Of a stretch of DNA of 64,000 nt, positions 32,301 through 42,500 are shown in pieces. The position numbers and the translations under genes are program-made. Within the stretch, counting starts at the first letter, position 1; every line of letters starts with the position of its first letter. Under the pieces are notes generated by a model. That model ran no database searches and had not been told where the DNA came from. It saw only the letters and a list, made by a program, of their open reading frames with translations. The DNA is from Asterias amurensis (taxonomy: Eukaryota; Echinodermata; Asteroidea; Forcipulatida; Asteriidae): the NCBI RefSeq assembly GCF_032118995.1, contig NC_092669.1, forward strand, positions 2,789,501-2,853,500. Reading direction: 5' to 3'.

Positions 32301-33449
32301 TGTCCATACAATGTTGCATGAAAATGGCGAATCTCCAAGAATCTGACCAAATTGGTACACGTAGGTCCGGACTCGGTGGACAAAAAAATAAATAATATAA
32401 ATTAAAAGAGAGCACAATTCAAATTAAGTCTTGATGGTCGTCAATCAAGCGGAAAATAGCAATTTTGTGTATATGTATATGACAGATGGGGCTAGCATCA
32501 ATCACCGCAGTTTCCTGGGTTGGTGAAAAACAACCATTAACATTTATTGTCCACGTTAAAAAACATAGAAAATGACATCCACTGGCCAAATACAAGGAAT
32601 AAAGTGTTTCATGTCACTGTTTTGTATTTGTAATTGTGGTGTTTGTTAATGGTAATGAGTCAAATAAGGCAAACAAAATTAATTGGATTTGATTTATTCA
32701 CAAAAGTAAAGAAAAATATTTATTAAAAAGTGATTTTTTTTAAACAAGAGAAAGAATGTTTGTCATGTTTGTAATACCTAATAAAAAAATATTAATATTC
32801 TATCATTTTTTTTCTTCAAAAAAACAAAAATATATTACAAAAGAAAACAAGCAAAATATTCTAGCTTGAGTAAAAAAGAATCATATATTAAACCGAAACT
32901 AAACATGATGAATGATAATGAAAGTTCACTTCAACAATTCAAAGTTCAATAGTTTGTCAATGTCAGACAAAACATCACCTGACTGACTGATCGATTGATC
33001 GAACGGATTGATCATTCGTCTTCAAATTCATTCAACAATTTACAAAACGGTTTTCAAAAATTGGAAAAAACATTTTGATTCTATAAAATCGAATATATCA
33101 GCCGTTGACATGAATTTTCACATAAAATCTACAATTTTCAACAAAATCCTTTGTTATCGCCACCAGCAAAAAAAAATAGTCACTCAAAAATTTCATTTCG
33201 TCATCGTTTATGACCAACCTTTGTCACACACGCATTGCAATACAAAACAACGGGCTGACTGTTCTTCCGGTCTGAAACACAACGTCACTTTTGGAACAAC
33301 ATTTTCGAGCGAAACCTCAGAACAAAACCTACCTTCCTCTTCTCCAAATTTCTCATTTTCTTCTCCATGATGGCCATAAGTTGCGAGGGGAAGTCTGTTG
33401 CCCCTTGCGGGGCATTTTGAGGGGTTGGTTTTGACGAAGCAGCGGGCAT
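20318..33449 (-). CDS. CAPRIN1: Caprin (cytoplasmic activation/proliferation-associated protein)
   Basis: Fifteen coding exons on the minus strand: 33449-33333, 32199-32050, 31352-31191, 30535-30438, 29953-29871, 28927-28781, 28535-28459, 27263-27056, 26111-26025, 25710-25277, 24799-24691, 24412-23957, 23759-23559, 20833-20669 and 20418-20318. All phases match, giving 864 aa (human Caprin-1 709). Caprins are cytoplasmic RNA-binding proteins of neuronal and stress granules that bind G3BP and FMRP. The N-terminal helical HR1 region (aa 25-200) includes KKMRNLEKRK, NLEFAKELHKTFTV and TEDQVNHLDEFYKL. The G3BP-binding segment is at aa 335-347 (FNFMQDSMLEYEN; human YNFIQDSMLDFEN). The middle (aa 377-710) is Q/S/P-rich and low complexity. 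The C-terminus has RGG boxes (aa 725-765 and 832-853). No C1q domain is seen, so it is Caprin-1-like or the unduplicated ancestor. The start ATG opens the conserved N-terminus. Confidence 0.93.
20517..20640. repeat. 'GGGCACCAAGGC' repeat fragment in the last CAPRIN intron
   Basis: GCAAAGGGCACTTCTATTGG and GGGGCACCAAGGCCACGACC resemble 37390-37500 and 11465-11648. Confidence 0.5.
21269..21630 (+). repeat. tRNA-derived SINE, near full length
   Basis: The head folds as a class II (Leu/Ser-like) tRNA: GTGTCAT...GTGACAC acceptor stem, A box TGGCCGAGCGG, long variable arm, B box GGTTCGAATCC. The body follows (GAGCAAGACACTTAA, CACCCAGGGGTAAATGGG, GTGATTTAAGGCCCAGTG). The 3' tail GAAAAGCGCTATATAAAAAC runs into (TTA)n. 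The tail resembles the LINE 3' end at 27540-27576, its probable driver. Lies in CAPRIN intron 13, opposite to CAPRIN transcription. Confidence 0.9.
21634..22113. mobile_element. MITE-10, ~480 bp with long terminal inverted repeats
   Basis: CCATAGAGCTATATATATAT then TGACTAGAGCGCTAAC on the left; read from the right, CCATAGAGCTATTTATATTG then ACTAGAGCGCTAAC. CGTTTTGAAGCC and GGGCGCA continue the match about 40 bp further in. It begins within a few bases of the SINE (TTA)n tail. Confidence 0.75.
22434..22821. mobile_element. MITE-2 copy (388-bp near-perfect hairpin)
   Basis: AAAGGAACACGTTGCCTTGG at the left is the inverse of CCAAGGCAACGTGTTCCTTT at the right. The arms stay complementary to the centre (GACTCCCATAAATGGCCG). 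Lies in CAPRIN intron 13. Other copies: 26633-27001, 53863-54248 and a diverged one at 59217. Confidence 0.85.
22822..23558. other. CAPRIN intron 13 remainder
   Basis: AT-rich up to about 23300. 23395-23480 is GC-richer with GCAGCGCTGAGTGCACGT and GTGCACTCACTCAACAAAGG, weakly inverted halves. No conserved exon recognised. Confidence 0.3.
25819..26007. mobile_element. MITE-3 copy in CAPRIN intron 9
   Basis: TGGGCCCAGTTTCATCGAGC on the left; the right arm is GATTAAGCAGCTCTATAAAA. It stops about 18 bp before the donor side of the exon at 26111-26025. Confidence 0.65.
26285..26632. other. CAPRIN intron 8, unassigned segment
   Basis: Contains ATTGACCAATCACAACCC, repeated GCATGCGTGCATGTGTGC-like text and GGGCCGAGCC. 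It has the look of an eroded repeat but no termini were found. Confidence 0.3.
26633..27001. mobile_element. MITE-2 copy (hairpin) in CAPRIN intron 8
   Basis: Same 20-bp ends as 22434-22821, with a shorter loop (GGCCATACTCCCATAAATGG). It lies about 55 bp downstream of the donor of the exon 27263-27056, which encodes the G3BP-binding motif. Confidence 0.85.
27340..27576 (+). mobile_element. LINE (L2/CR1-like) 3' end
   Basis: One frame reads AFSHAGPLLWNNLPLNIRNM then KFKEALKTHFFTAAFH and a stop (27489). This is the familiar C-terminus of L2/CR1-type reverse transcriptase ORFs (PxLWNxLP...F+xxLKTHLF). About 85 bp further on it ends GGCGCTCTATAAGTGTTCAT plus (ATT)n. Everything upstream in the element is missing (5' truncation). 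Confidence 0.8.
27915..27953 (+). ncRNA. Second hammerhead-ribozyme-like motif
   Basis: Stem I GCCT (27915-27918) pairs with AGGC (27950-27953). Core CTGAAGA (27919-27925). Stem II GGTCC/GGATC (27927-27931/27937-27941) has one G-U pair and a 5-nt loop. GAA at 27942-27944, self-complementary AGCT as stem III (27945-27948), and A at the cleavage position 27949. As in the first motif, one extra base (A27926) separates core and stem II. Confidence 0.5.
28933..29491. repeat. Tandem array, 7 copies of a ~80-bp unit, in CAPRIN intron 5
   Basis: Units start near 28933, 29013, 29093, 29173, 29253, 29332 and 29412, with only a few differences each (CTAACTAGTTGGGATGGTTA, TTAAACTGTACAAAAAAACC). The array fills the 3' end of the intron and ends 4 bp from the acceptor of the exon 28927-28781. 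On the CAPRIN strand the junction of units reads TTGATTTCCTTACAG, a good 3' splice site. Confidence 0.9.
29510..29700. mobile_element. MITE-9 half copy
   Basis: TTAAAGGGTTTGGGTACTTT, ATAATGATGATATAGAAAGC and GAGGTGTTATAGTTTCTGAG match the left arm of the full MITE-9 at 60515-60874. The right arm is absent. Confidence 0.65.
29975..30121. mobile_element. MITE-3 copy in CAPRIN intron 4
   Basis: CTCGCTTAGCACAAAAC on the left; the right end reads TTTTCTGCTGAATGAAATTG then GGCCC. Left end eroded. Confidence 0.6.
30890..31137. repeat. Tandem array of ~33-bp units in CAPRIN intron 3
   Basis: GTGCAGGAATGGTTTGC-type units recur about seven times, with a higher-order alternation (TTTGCCTAATTTG, GTGTGCGCATTATG, TGTTTGCACAATTTG). 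The array starts about 55 bp downstream of the exon 31352-31191 donor. Confidence 0.85.
31600..31830. repeat. 'GGGCACCAAGGC' repeat fragment (reverse)
   Basis: GAGGTGCCCTTCACAAAGGA, TGCCCTTGTCC and GCATCAGGCCTG resemble the reverse complement of 11465-11648. Confidence 0.5.
32250..33330. other. CAPRIN intron 1
   Basis: AT-rich with many A/T runs (32680-32900). No repeat termini or exon recognised. A CTGACTGACTGATCGATTGA run lies near 32980. Confidence 0.35.
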
Positions 33450-33850
33450 ATCTGACCGGAGTTTGTCTTCAATTCAGCGCAATGAGATTTTTAGCAATGT
33501 CCGAATTGCGTTTTATTTCACGTGTTTCACATAGTGCTCACCCTGTACCTAGCTGCCATAAACAATTTCCCGAGATGCATCACACCAAGCTTAACATTAA
33601 TTTACAGTAATTTCTTAATTAAAAAATTGTCACAAATGTTTCTAACTAAACAGAACAACTGATATATTAATTTGATTATATTAGACTATTTTTTTTAATA
33701 AAAGGCTCATATTTTAAATTTACAAACGCACAGTCGATTAAACTTTGGGACAATTAAAACTGCGGTAAAAATGACGTCATATTTAAAGGTGTTTCCTTCC
33801 TCGGCCGGCACACACTGGCGGACGGGTTGGTCCATTAATACCGGTCCATG
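33450..33850. promoter_or_regulatory. CAPRIN promoter/5' region (inferred)
   Basis: Immediately upstream of the CAPRIN ATG on the minus strand. Contains ATGACGTCAT at 33770-33779, a perfect CRE/ATF palindrome. No TATA box in an obvious position; the transcription start is not defined. Confidence 0.4.
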
Positions 33851-35043
33851 AGTCTATTTATTACTCTAGAAAGTTTAAAATTTGAGTAAATTGAGGGATG
33901 GAGATGGTTGGAGATCAACTTATAGTTCTCCACGATAATCCACCACCAGCAGTGTTTATTATTGTTGCGCCCATTCATTTATTTTTTTTTTAAATAATGC
34001 ACACCCATCCCCACTTGACACACACAAGACAATGGGAGCTACGAGTACTAGGCTCCTCGCCTGGGGGGGGGGGGGGGGGGGGGCGTTGCAGGCTACCGGG
34101 TGTGGCTAGCTGATCATGATGTGATAGACTCACTCATTTATTGAGACAATAGTCTACTCCTTGTTCCATATTCCCACATGGTTATACCCTTCATTGCCGG
34201 CCATCCTACAAGGCCCGCCCTTCCCTCTGTCTGGACATTTTTTTTTTCATGGGCGGCCAAAAGGGCAAACTGTTATAAATTTATAAACAAAGACACTCGA
34301 CAACAATCGAAGAAAATTGTTTCCAGACAGAGAACAATTCGCAATCAAACTTTATTATTAAAAAAAGACTCTGAATCAAACCATGATCAAACTAGAGGAA
34401 AACGCAATCAAAAATCTATTAAAGCAAACAAATTAATAATAATGTAGTCTTGATTGGCGACGCTGTTTTTTTCTTTCCAAGCCATAACAGAGGGGCCTAG
34501 AGGGCGCAACATCGACTGTTGACTCGGAGGGACTGGGCAAGTCTATAAACCTATTTTTTTGTGTGTGTGGTAAAGAAATATCTCTTCTCCAGTAAATCGT
34601 GTTGTGACATTGGCGACTAAATAAAATGATCATCGCCAAATACAGGCACCTCATATGAGGAAATTTTAAAGGGACTTTTGGGTGCTGTTTTTTTTTTTTT
34701 TCACCCTCCCTTTAAATTTGGTTAAACATGGACATGCCTAGGGTAATAATGCGAAAGTATTATCATAAAATCCACAAAACAATGTTTATCAGTTCACCAC
34801 TCAAAATAAATAAGTTTATTATTCACAAAAAATCACAACTCCAAGAACCGTTCCTTATTGTTGTATACATGGGTATAATATACTCTCCATATTGTGTAAA
34901 ATAAATAAGTTCATCCTATCCTAGTATCTCAAATTGTTTATTCGCTTTAATGTGCTTAGTAATTAACACGACAAGTAAAAGTCTGTCCAAAAACAAAAAG
35001 TGACTCTCAACAGTGCTTGTACAGGCAATATTGGAAATTTCTC
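33851..35043. other. Spacer between KMT5 3' side and CAPRIN
   Basis: Contains a G23 run at about 34061-34083, A/T-rich simple sequence, and no recognised gene. Confidence 0.35.
34061..34083. repeat. Poly(G) tract
   Basis: About 23 consecutive G; G-quadruplex forming in principle and hard to sequence. Confidence 0.8.
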
Positions 35044-35168
35044 TGGGGCCGATTTCACAAAGCAATAAAATTTGTATAAGATTTGTATTGTCTCATCACA
35101 CTTTACTTAGTAACTACGATTGATTTGCAGTTAAGATCAATCTTAGCTCTTTGTGAAATCGACCCATG
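35044..35168. mobile_element. MITE-4-like foldback
   Basis: GGGCCGATTTCACAAAGCAA on the left is the inverse of CTTTGTGAAATCGACCC on the right. The termini match MITE-4 but the interior differs. Confidence 0.7.
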
Positions 35169-35808
35169 GTGTCCATTTGAAAGCTGACCTGTCACCTCGC
35201 TAAATGGACTTTACTTTTGAGTGATACAAAATACAGAGAAAGTTCTCTACTGCTTTCTCACCAAGTAGGCATTGTATTCAGTTTAAACTTAAAAAAAAAA
35301 GTGACTTTTATTAGTTTTCTTGATAAGTAAATTCACCTGTAAATCAGCATTACCTTAACTAAAACCTAACAATGACCAAACTTTTAGTGTAAAAACAAGA
35401 AATAATGTCATTATGTTGGTCCTGTTCCCTAAATGCAATGGCAACCATAAAGACTAATTCTCTCTAACAAAATTAGTGCCAGACTAGTATTTCACCCCCC
35501 TCCCCTCCAGTTTGGTTGCATGAAAAATTCAACACTTTTTACCACAAATTCAAGTACCATTAACAATTTTGTTGTAGAAATTCCATTAAAAATCTGAAGG
35601 AGAAAACACCACTTCAACTTTATAGTCACATTTCTCACACCAGTTTTAACTTTCTGTGCTTCGCAAATATTATTGGTGTTCGATTGGCCTGATTTTGTAA
35701 AGATGTTGAGCAGAAAATATTAAGCAAAATAATAACAGGGCACCAGCTATAAAAATGGGATTGGAACTGCTGGTTTCCAGTTTATGCTTAGCAGTACTTC
35801 TCTGGCTT

Positions 35809-36195
35809 AAAGACACTGGACACTTTTGGCAATTGTCAAAGACCAGTCTTCTTACTTGGTGTATCTCAACATACACATAAAATAACAAACCTGTGACAAT
35901 TTGAGCTCAATTGGTCGTCGAAGTTGCAAGATAATAATGAAAGAAAAAACACCCTTGTCACACGAAGTTGTGTGCCGTTAGATGCTTGATTTCGAGACCT
36001 CAAAATTCTAAATCTGAGGTCTCAAAATCAAATCCGTGGAAAATTACTTTTTTTCTCAAAAACTACTTTCTTTCAGAGGGAGCCTTTTCTCACAATGTTT
36101 TATACTATTAACCTCTCATCTACCCATTTACCAAGTAAGTTTTTTTGCTAACAACTATTTTGAGTATTTACCAATATAGTGTCCACTGCCTTTAA
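35809..36195. mobile_element. MITE-1 copy (full)
   Basis: AAAGACACTGGACACTTTTG to ATAGTGTCCACTGCCTTTAA. Inserted within or beside a MITE-3-like segment (TTTATGCTTAGCAGTACTTC before, GTGAATTGTGCAGC after). Confidence 0.8.
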
Positions 36196-36944
36196 GTGAA
36201 TTGTGCAGCTTTCACAAATTCATGTTGAGTTTAACGCATACCAGCATAATTCTTAGGAACAAACATAATTATGCAAATCATTCAAGCATTCAATAACTTT
36301 TATTGATAGAGTAACTACCAGCTAAAGTTTGTTTTCACATAAAGTCTGGGTTTGATTTTCAAGAAAATGTCCACTACACTGCTTTCGAGACTGCTTTACT
36401 TCTTTCATTGAAATTTAACGGTTCAATAAGAAGAAAAAAACTGAAATTAAAAAAGCAACCACATGCCTTTGTTTTGATGTAACCTAGTCCAGTGGCTTAG
36501 TCAAGCCCATTATTTGGCTTTTTGATAAGTCAAATAAATACTTCAACTATCATACAATTCATTAAGCTGTATTCAGTTATAAACACATCAATAACTGTAA
36601 TTAATTCATAAGGGGATAACTTTAAATTGCACCTTTGAAATTTTTGCCATCTTTGATGACACAAGCTGCATACTCAAGATTTTTAAGAATCAAATGAAAC
36701 AATTGACCAACTTCAATCAAAGCTCACAGTACATACCAGTACCAAGCCTTTAGACAAGTATTTATGTCTCAAATTCTGACAGAGTTGATGAAATAGCATT
36801 CATAAACCTTCTCGCTTATTTTGGTTGTTCCAATCAAAATATAGAAGGTGCAAACAAACCCCAACAAAAAATAGACACTTGTTTTCACTGAACCTGATTT
36901 TAGATAAAGTTTCACAGGTTGGTAGCAAGGGCTTTTTGACAATT

Positions 36945-37331
36945 AAAGGCAGTGGACACTATTGGTATTTACTCAAAATAATTATCATCATAAAACCTCT
37001 CTTGATTACGAGTATTGGGGAGAGGTTGATAGTATAAAACATTGTGAGAAACGGCTCCCTCTGAAGTGACGTAGTTTTCGAGAAAGAAGTAATTTTCCAC
37101 GAATTTGATTTTGAGACCTCAAGTTTAGAATTTGATGGTCTCGAAATCAAGCATCAGAAAGCACACAACTTCGTGTGACAAGGTTTTTTTTTCTTCTTTC
37201 ATTAACATCTCGCAACTTTGACGACCGATTGAGCTCAATTTTTCGCAGGTTTATTATTTTATGCATATGTTGAGATACACCAAGTGAGAAGACTGGTCTT
37301 TGACAAGTACCAATAGTGTCCACTGTCTTTA
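36945..37331. mobile_element. MITE-1 copy (full, opposite orientation)
   Basis: AAAGGCAGTGGACACTATTG at the left, CCAATAGTGTCCACTGTCTT at the right, orientation inverted relative to 35809-36195. Confidence 0.8.
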
Positions 37332-37389
37332 AGGATAGCATGAAATGGATTTTTTTTAAATCTTTTTTTATGTTCTTCAGAATTTCCGG

Positions 37390-37930
37390 GCCTGGAGTTT
37401 CAACTTTGAAAGGTCATTAACGATTTTTCAAAGGGAACTTCAATTGGAAAGTCTATGGGAAACCTTTTGAACATGCACCGAGCCCAAGACCAGGGCAACA
37501 GAGATTGATGCAGGCCTGTATGTTTCGGTTTTGAAAGGGCAAGGGCACCAAGGCATTTTCTCCTTGGTAAAGGGCACCATATAAGGACATTGTAAATATC
37601 CACTGGAGCATTTCAAAGGGCACCAAAGCAAAGACTGAGGAGCAAAGAGGCAACATACCTTTTTCATGGTGCTACCATTTTGATGTTCTCCTATTCAAAT
37701 AAATGCAACCAAAACGAGGTTGGAATAGGAAATACATGTAGTCTGGTTCCTCTTTGTACATGTTGTCCAATCAATGTAAGCATTCATTACTGTTATTGGA
37801 TACAGGGAACATGCCCAATATGGTGGCACCACGATAATGGTCTATCACCATCGTTGCCGCCATGAAGTATCGGGCCTGAATCAAGGACAAAACCAGGGCA
37901 ACAGAGAGGGCAATGCTCTGATCCAATTGG
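37390..37930. repeat. 'GGGCACCAAGGC' repeat, two units
   Basis: 37499-37665 closely matches 11465-11648 (AGGGCACCAAGGCATTTTCT, CTGGAGCATTTCAAAGGGCA). 37390-37500 is a second, diverged unit and 37855-37925 (CATGAAGTATCGGGCCTGAA) a third piece. Both units end in a ...GGCCTG motif. Confidence 0.6.
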
Positions 37931-39503
37931 TGTACATGAAGTGCCCTCCACTGGTGACTTATAAAAAAAAACAGACATTTTGTCTCAACGATAAACAGCT
38001 GCAAACAAACTTTAAATAAACGAATAAAATCATAAAAATTTGATAATCCACTAAAAGATACTTTTATAGTTCTGTTTTTAAACCTAACTAATCCATTATA
38101 CGAGATTCTTCTCCTCGGCAAATAAATAAAAGGGATGGGTAGGGTAGGGCTTAGCATAATGGATAAATATTTTCAATATTGACTCTATTTTATTAATTCT
38201 GTACGGAGCTAAATATTACTAGCAAGAAAAATTATATCTTGTCACTAAAATGTCAAAATAAAGTTTTGTTAATTTCTGGTACAATTCTAGTCCTTCACAA
38301 CATCACTTTCATATATGCAAGTTTATTTGTTTGTATAGTGAGATAATGCTGATAAACTCCTCAGTATGAAAGACATGGTAACCCAAAAATTTATTAAAAC
38401 CGATCAACTAAAAATTTCCAACAGGGAATCCTGCGATACATTTGTGCCATACACAAAAAAGTTCATAGAGTGGTTATAAAGAAGGAAAAATGAAGAAATC
38501 TGCGGACAGCAGTTTAGTCTAGAGAACACATCAAGTTTCGACAGAATTCCGAGTTAAAAACACGCCACACCTGAAAAAACTGACAAATACCCTGATTACC
38601 TTTTGAAATATAGAAGACAAATCCTTGTAATTTTTGGGGTGGAAGATTTTTGCACACGCTTATTGATTGGCTTGTCCAATATGGAAAGTTAATTTCCAAA
38701 ATTATAGTGCCCAGTCAGTTTGGCCAAACAAAAAAAGTTTGTGTCAGGGCAGACAAAGTTGGTGTCTAAAATGGAGTCATCCGCGTTCAGTGTTGTAAGT
38801 GTAGCCTCGATGGGCAGTGTTGGGCGGAACTGCCTAGAACTTACAAATTTCGCCCAGCACTCTGAGCAAAATACACTGTCCTGCCCAGCACAGATTTCCC
38901 CCAGATTGCCTTTCAGCAATGATGGCCCCATATCTAACCATGAATAATTTTGTCGAACCGCTCGCCATTGGTGAACTAAATTTGATTTAGGGCTCACCTT
39001 TAAAATTGTTCTACCTACAACACTGTCCACGTTGTTAATGTTTTTGTTATTTTGGGGGTTGAACAAAGACAAATTGACTTGAATGGGGATCAAACCTACG
39101 ACCTCCGAATTAACGTTTAGTTCTTTTTGTAAGAATTTTCAGAGTGTGGGGTGGAAGGTTTTTCGTGTATATTTTGTGACTATTGTCAACGAAAATTGAA
39201 ACGACAAGGATCTATGTATTAGTTTTATAAACAAATATTGAATTCATTTCATTCGTGCATTGATGCAGAGTATAATCACTCGGTGAAATCTGGCTATTCC
39301 ACCCCTTAGGAAATGGAATAGTCCAGATTCCTACTTGTGATTACTGTACATGTACACTCTACAACAATGTACTACTTTAGTATCAAATATATTTTGAAGA
39401 CATGTTTGAAACAATTTCTCTTAATTTTTTTAGTCTCTATAAGGACTGGATTTAATACTTCTGGAAAAAAAAGTGAATAAAAAATGTTGCAGCAAGACAA
39501 AGT
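37931..39503. other. KMT5 3' UTR candidate / spacer
   Basis: Downstream of the KMT5 stop on the minus strand. Minus-strand AATAAA signals occur at about 38190 and 38389. 38700-39110 contains an open 134-codon minus-strand frame with no recognisable domain, which I do not call a gene. Confidence 0.4.
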
Positions 39504-42500
39504 TCATAGAGGCTTTGCTTTCTTAAGATAGCTACTGTCAGTTTTCGGAACATGGAAATCCATTGCTTCCTTATCGAAAATCAACCTGACCTTCCGCGTG
39601 TTTCTATTCTCCAGCGGTTTCGTAAAGAGTTTTAAGGTTTGCGTTGTCGGGCTTGTTCCGACGACCCCGTTAGACTGATCATCTTTGGGATAGAAATTCT
39701 TAACTTCACTGGGGTTGATTTGCTTTGGGGAGCTGACCTTCTGCGTTCTTTGACACAAGGGGTGAGGTGGAATCTCGTAGAGGTGTCGCAACTGTGACAT
39801 GCTGCGCGGCGCGAACTGGAGACTTGTCTTTTTATATTCAGGGCCGTCAAATTGAAGGTTGACGCGAGCTTTGTGCACCCCTGGAGAACTTGGCTGCGAT
39901 CCTAACGCTAAGGGCGAGGTAGGTGAGTGCGTGGATTTGGACGACGGGATGACGAAGCGCGCTGCTCGAGTCAATCGACTCGGCGAGTCAGGGATGGAGA
40001 TGGTGAGCTTCTCCGGTGAACTCTCGCAGGAACTCGATGACTGTCTTGAGGAAACCTCATCCTCTGATGATGTGATCATCTCTTCGATGCATCCGTTGGG
40101 GTCTTTCATTCGGATTTTCAGTTTGGGGATTTTTTGCACTGCTTCGGCGATAAGTTCTGCGTCGTATTTTGTCATTTTCCGCTTTGGTAAAATCAGCGGA
40201 GGCACTTCTAATCCTCCATGATGTTTGTTGTCTTTTCTGGACGGATCCGAGATGAAGTTCCTTGAATCCGTACCTTTACAGGGTTTCTTTCCACCATGAG
40301 CTTTAGTTCTGTTCAGTCCAGATTCCATCAGATTACGTTTTACCGAGTGCACTCCTCGTTCACGTGGTACCCCACGAATCTTTAGTTTTGTCTCGCAGTC
40401 TGAGATCTCCGACTCATAGGTCAGGTTATTTTCAACCTTCTTCAGGATCTTCAAAGAAGGCAACTGTTTCGACTTGAACATCACTTCACTGTTCGTACTA
40501 CTGCAATTGGACTGTTGATCAAGTGCCAATCCCGCTTCTGACACTAGTCGCGTCCGAGACCTAAGCCCGGGTATATCCCTTGCTGCTTCACCAACATAGG
40601 TTTCCTGAGACAACTGAGGCATTTCCTGTGCCTCTTCTTTCACAGACGTCCTCTTTTTAAGGCAATCACTCGACCTTCTTCGCTCTTTTCTTGAGATAAT
40701 CTCACAGTTTGCCTCATTTTCATCGACCAACTCTCCATTTAGATGAGCCTCTTCAACCTTCGGCGATGGAACAGGCTCCTCATTCATCGACATCCTCCTC
40801 TCACGAACCTCTCTAGATCGCCTCCTCTCCTCTTGGCGAAGCTTCGAGGCGTACCTCACGCCTCCCTCCTCCACGGCCAGAGTTCCGTCCTCTTTTATTT
40901 TGTGAGGCGTCAAGACTACTTTGGCTTCCCTGAGTTTGTAGCCTTCGGCGACAAGGAGTTGAGCGTCGAACTTGGAGAGGCACTTTTTCTCGGCGATGAG
41001 ATCTACAAGAGTTTGATTGGCCTGGATGGACGGCGAGAGAGGCTGTGACTGAGACAGAGAGCGTGTCCGACTCCAGGGGCAGGATTGTCCATCAGAGCTG
41101 CTACTACTTTCAGAATCTGAGAACAAAAATTAGAAAAAATAAATTTGAACAACACATCCGTCTTAAACTGATCTTATCCTAAACCTCAAGAAGTGGCTTT
41201 GGAACACTGTCAAAATTAGTCCAGGACAACCAGTGGGCAAGGTTCAGGACAAGGTTGCTTACCCACCCACTAATTATTCACCCTGTGATCCCAAGTGGGT
41301 CCTGTGTGATGGTTGTGTATTGCATGTAAAAGAACCCAATGCACTTATTGAAAAGATCAATGTTCCTGGTTTGATTGGCTGCATATTGCCCCACAGCACC
41401 TTGTAAAACATTACATGGTGCTATGTTAAAGGAGTAGGTCTCATAATTCAAAACAGAGTCCCACATATCTTGAAGGAAATACAGAAAGTTGAATTCCCTT
41501 GAGCGTTATGAGTGAAGAATATGAGAGCTATATAAGAAGCCACAACTTTATTATAAGCAAGTTGTTGTTCGATTCTTTGTATTTCTCCGTTACCTACCAC
41601 TTCGTCGGAGCAGCCTTGACGGCAAGACAGACTTGATCAATGCACTCTCCTCCTGGATGACCCCACCGTCCTCCTCGTTCTTGGCTTTCTGCCAGCGAAG
41701 TCGTCGGTCAGTGTCCCTCAGGCTGTACTTGTTTTCATCGGTCTTGACTGGGGTGTCTTTGGGAGTGAATGCACCCAACTGCCTCCTGATGAGATAGGAG
41801 AAAGGAAAAGCCTTAAAGTACAGACATGCGAATTTCCTTGCGCCACAATTGGAAGGGGGAGCGTGTACTGATATTTGAACAAGGCTTTATTTTAGACCTA
41901 GAATCTTGGCAATGTTCATCACATTGAGAAATACAGGTTCTAACAAAAAAAGTGAACAATTTCCTTTTTGATGACTGGTTTACTTCTATGAGAAAATGTG
42001 ACGACTTAACAAAACTTTGAGAAAATTTTGAAATTGGGAAAACAAAAATCATGAGAAATATCACTTGCCCATTAATTTACGCATCACTCAACTTTTGTAC
42101 CATTAGCTAGCGTCAGGGACACTAACAGTAAAATGGAGTCAATTTTTTAAAAGCTTGATGCTGACCCTCACTCACCTTTCGCACGTTTCACATTCACAGT
42201 AACAGTTGCCTTCACCAAAGAATCCGTCACCATAGAAACAGGTGATTTCCTCCCCGGGTTCAATGTCACGCAGTACTTTGACGCAAGCCGTATCACGACC
42301 GGTTGATACAAACTAAATGGAAAATGTCAACAGTTGATAATGATGATTTTAATTGTGAATGTGTTCAAACGGGGAGGGAAGGAGAAGAGGTTGTTTAAGA
42401 ACTGGGCCAAATTTCATAAAGCTATTAAGGTAAAATTGAGTAAGGCACAAGTCACAACAATTTAAACCTAATGTAATTTTGGCAGGTAACCTGTTTCTGT

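Noticed and set aside
33008-33370. A 120-codon plus-strand frame opposite CAPRIN exon 1
   Set aside because: It is rich in I/K/N/F as expected of AT-rich DNA, has no family features, and overlaps the CAPRIN first exon on the other strand.
38689-39093. A 134-codon open frame on the minus strand downstream of KMT5
   Set aside because: No recognisable domain, no splice or start context, and it lies in probable 3' UTR. Length alone is not convincing in this AT-rich DNA.
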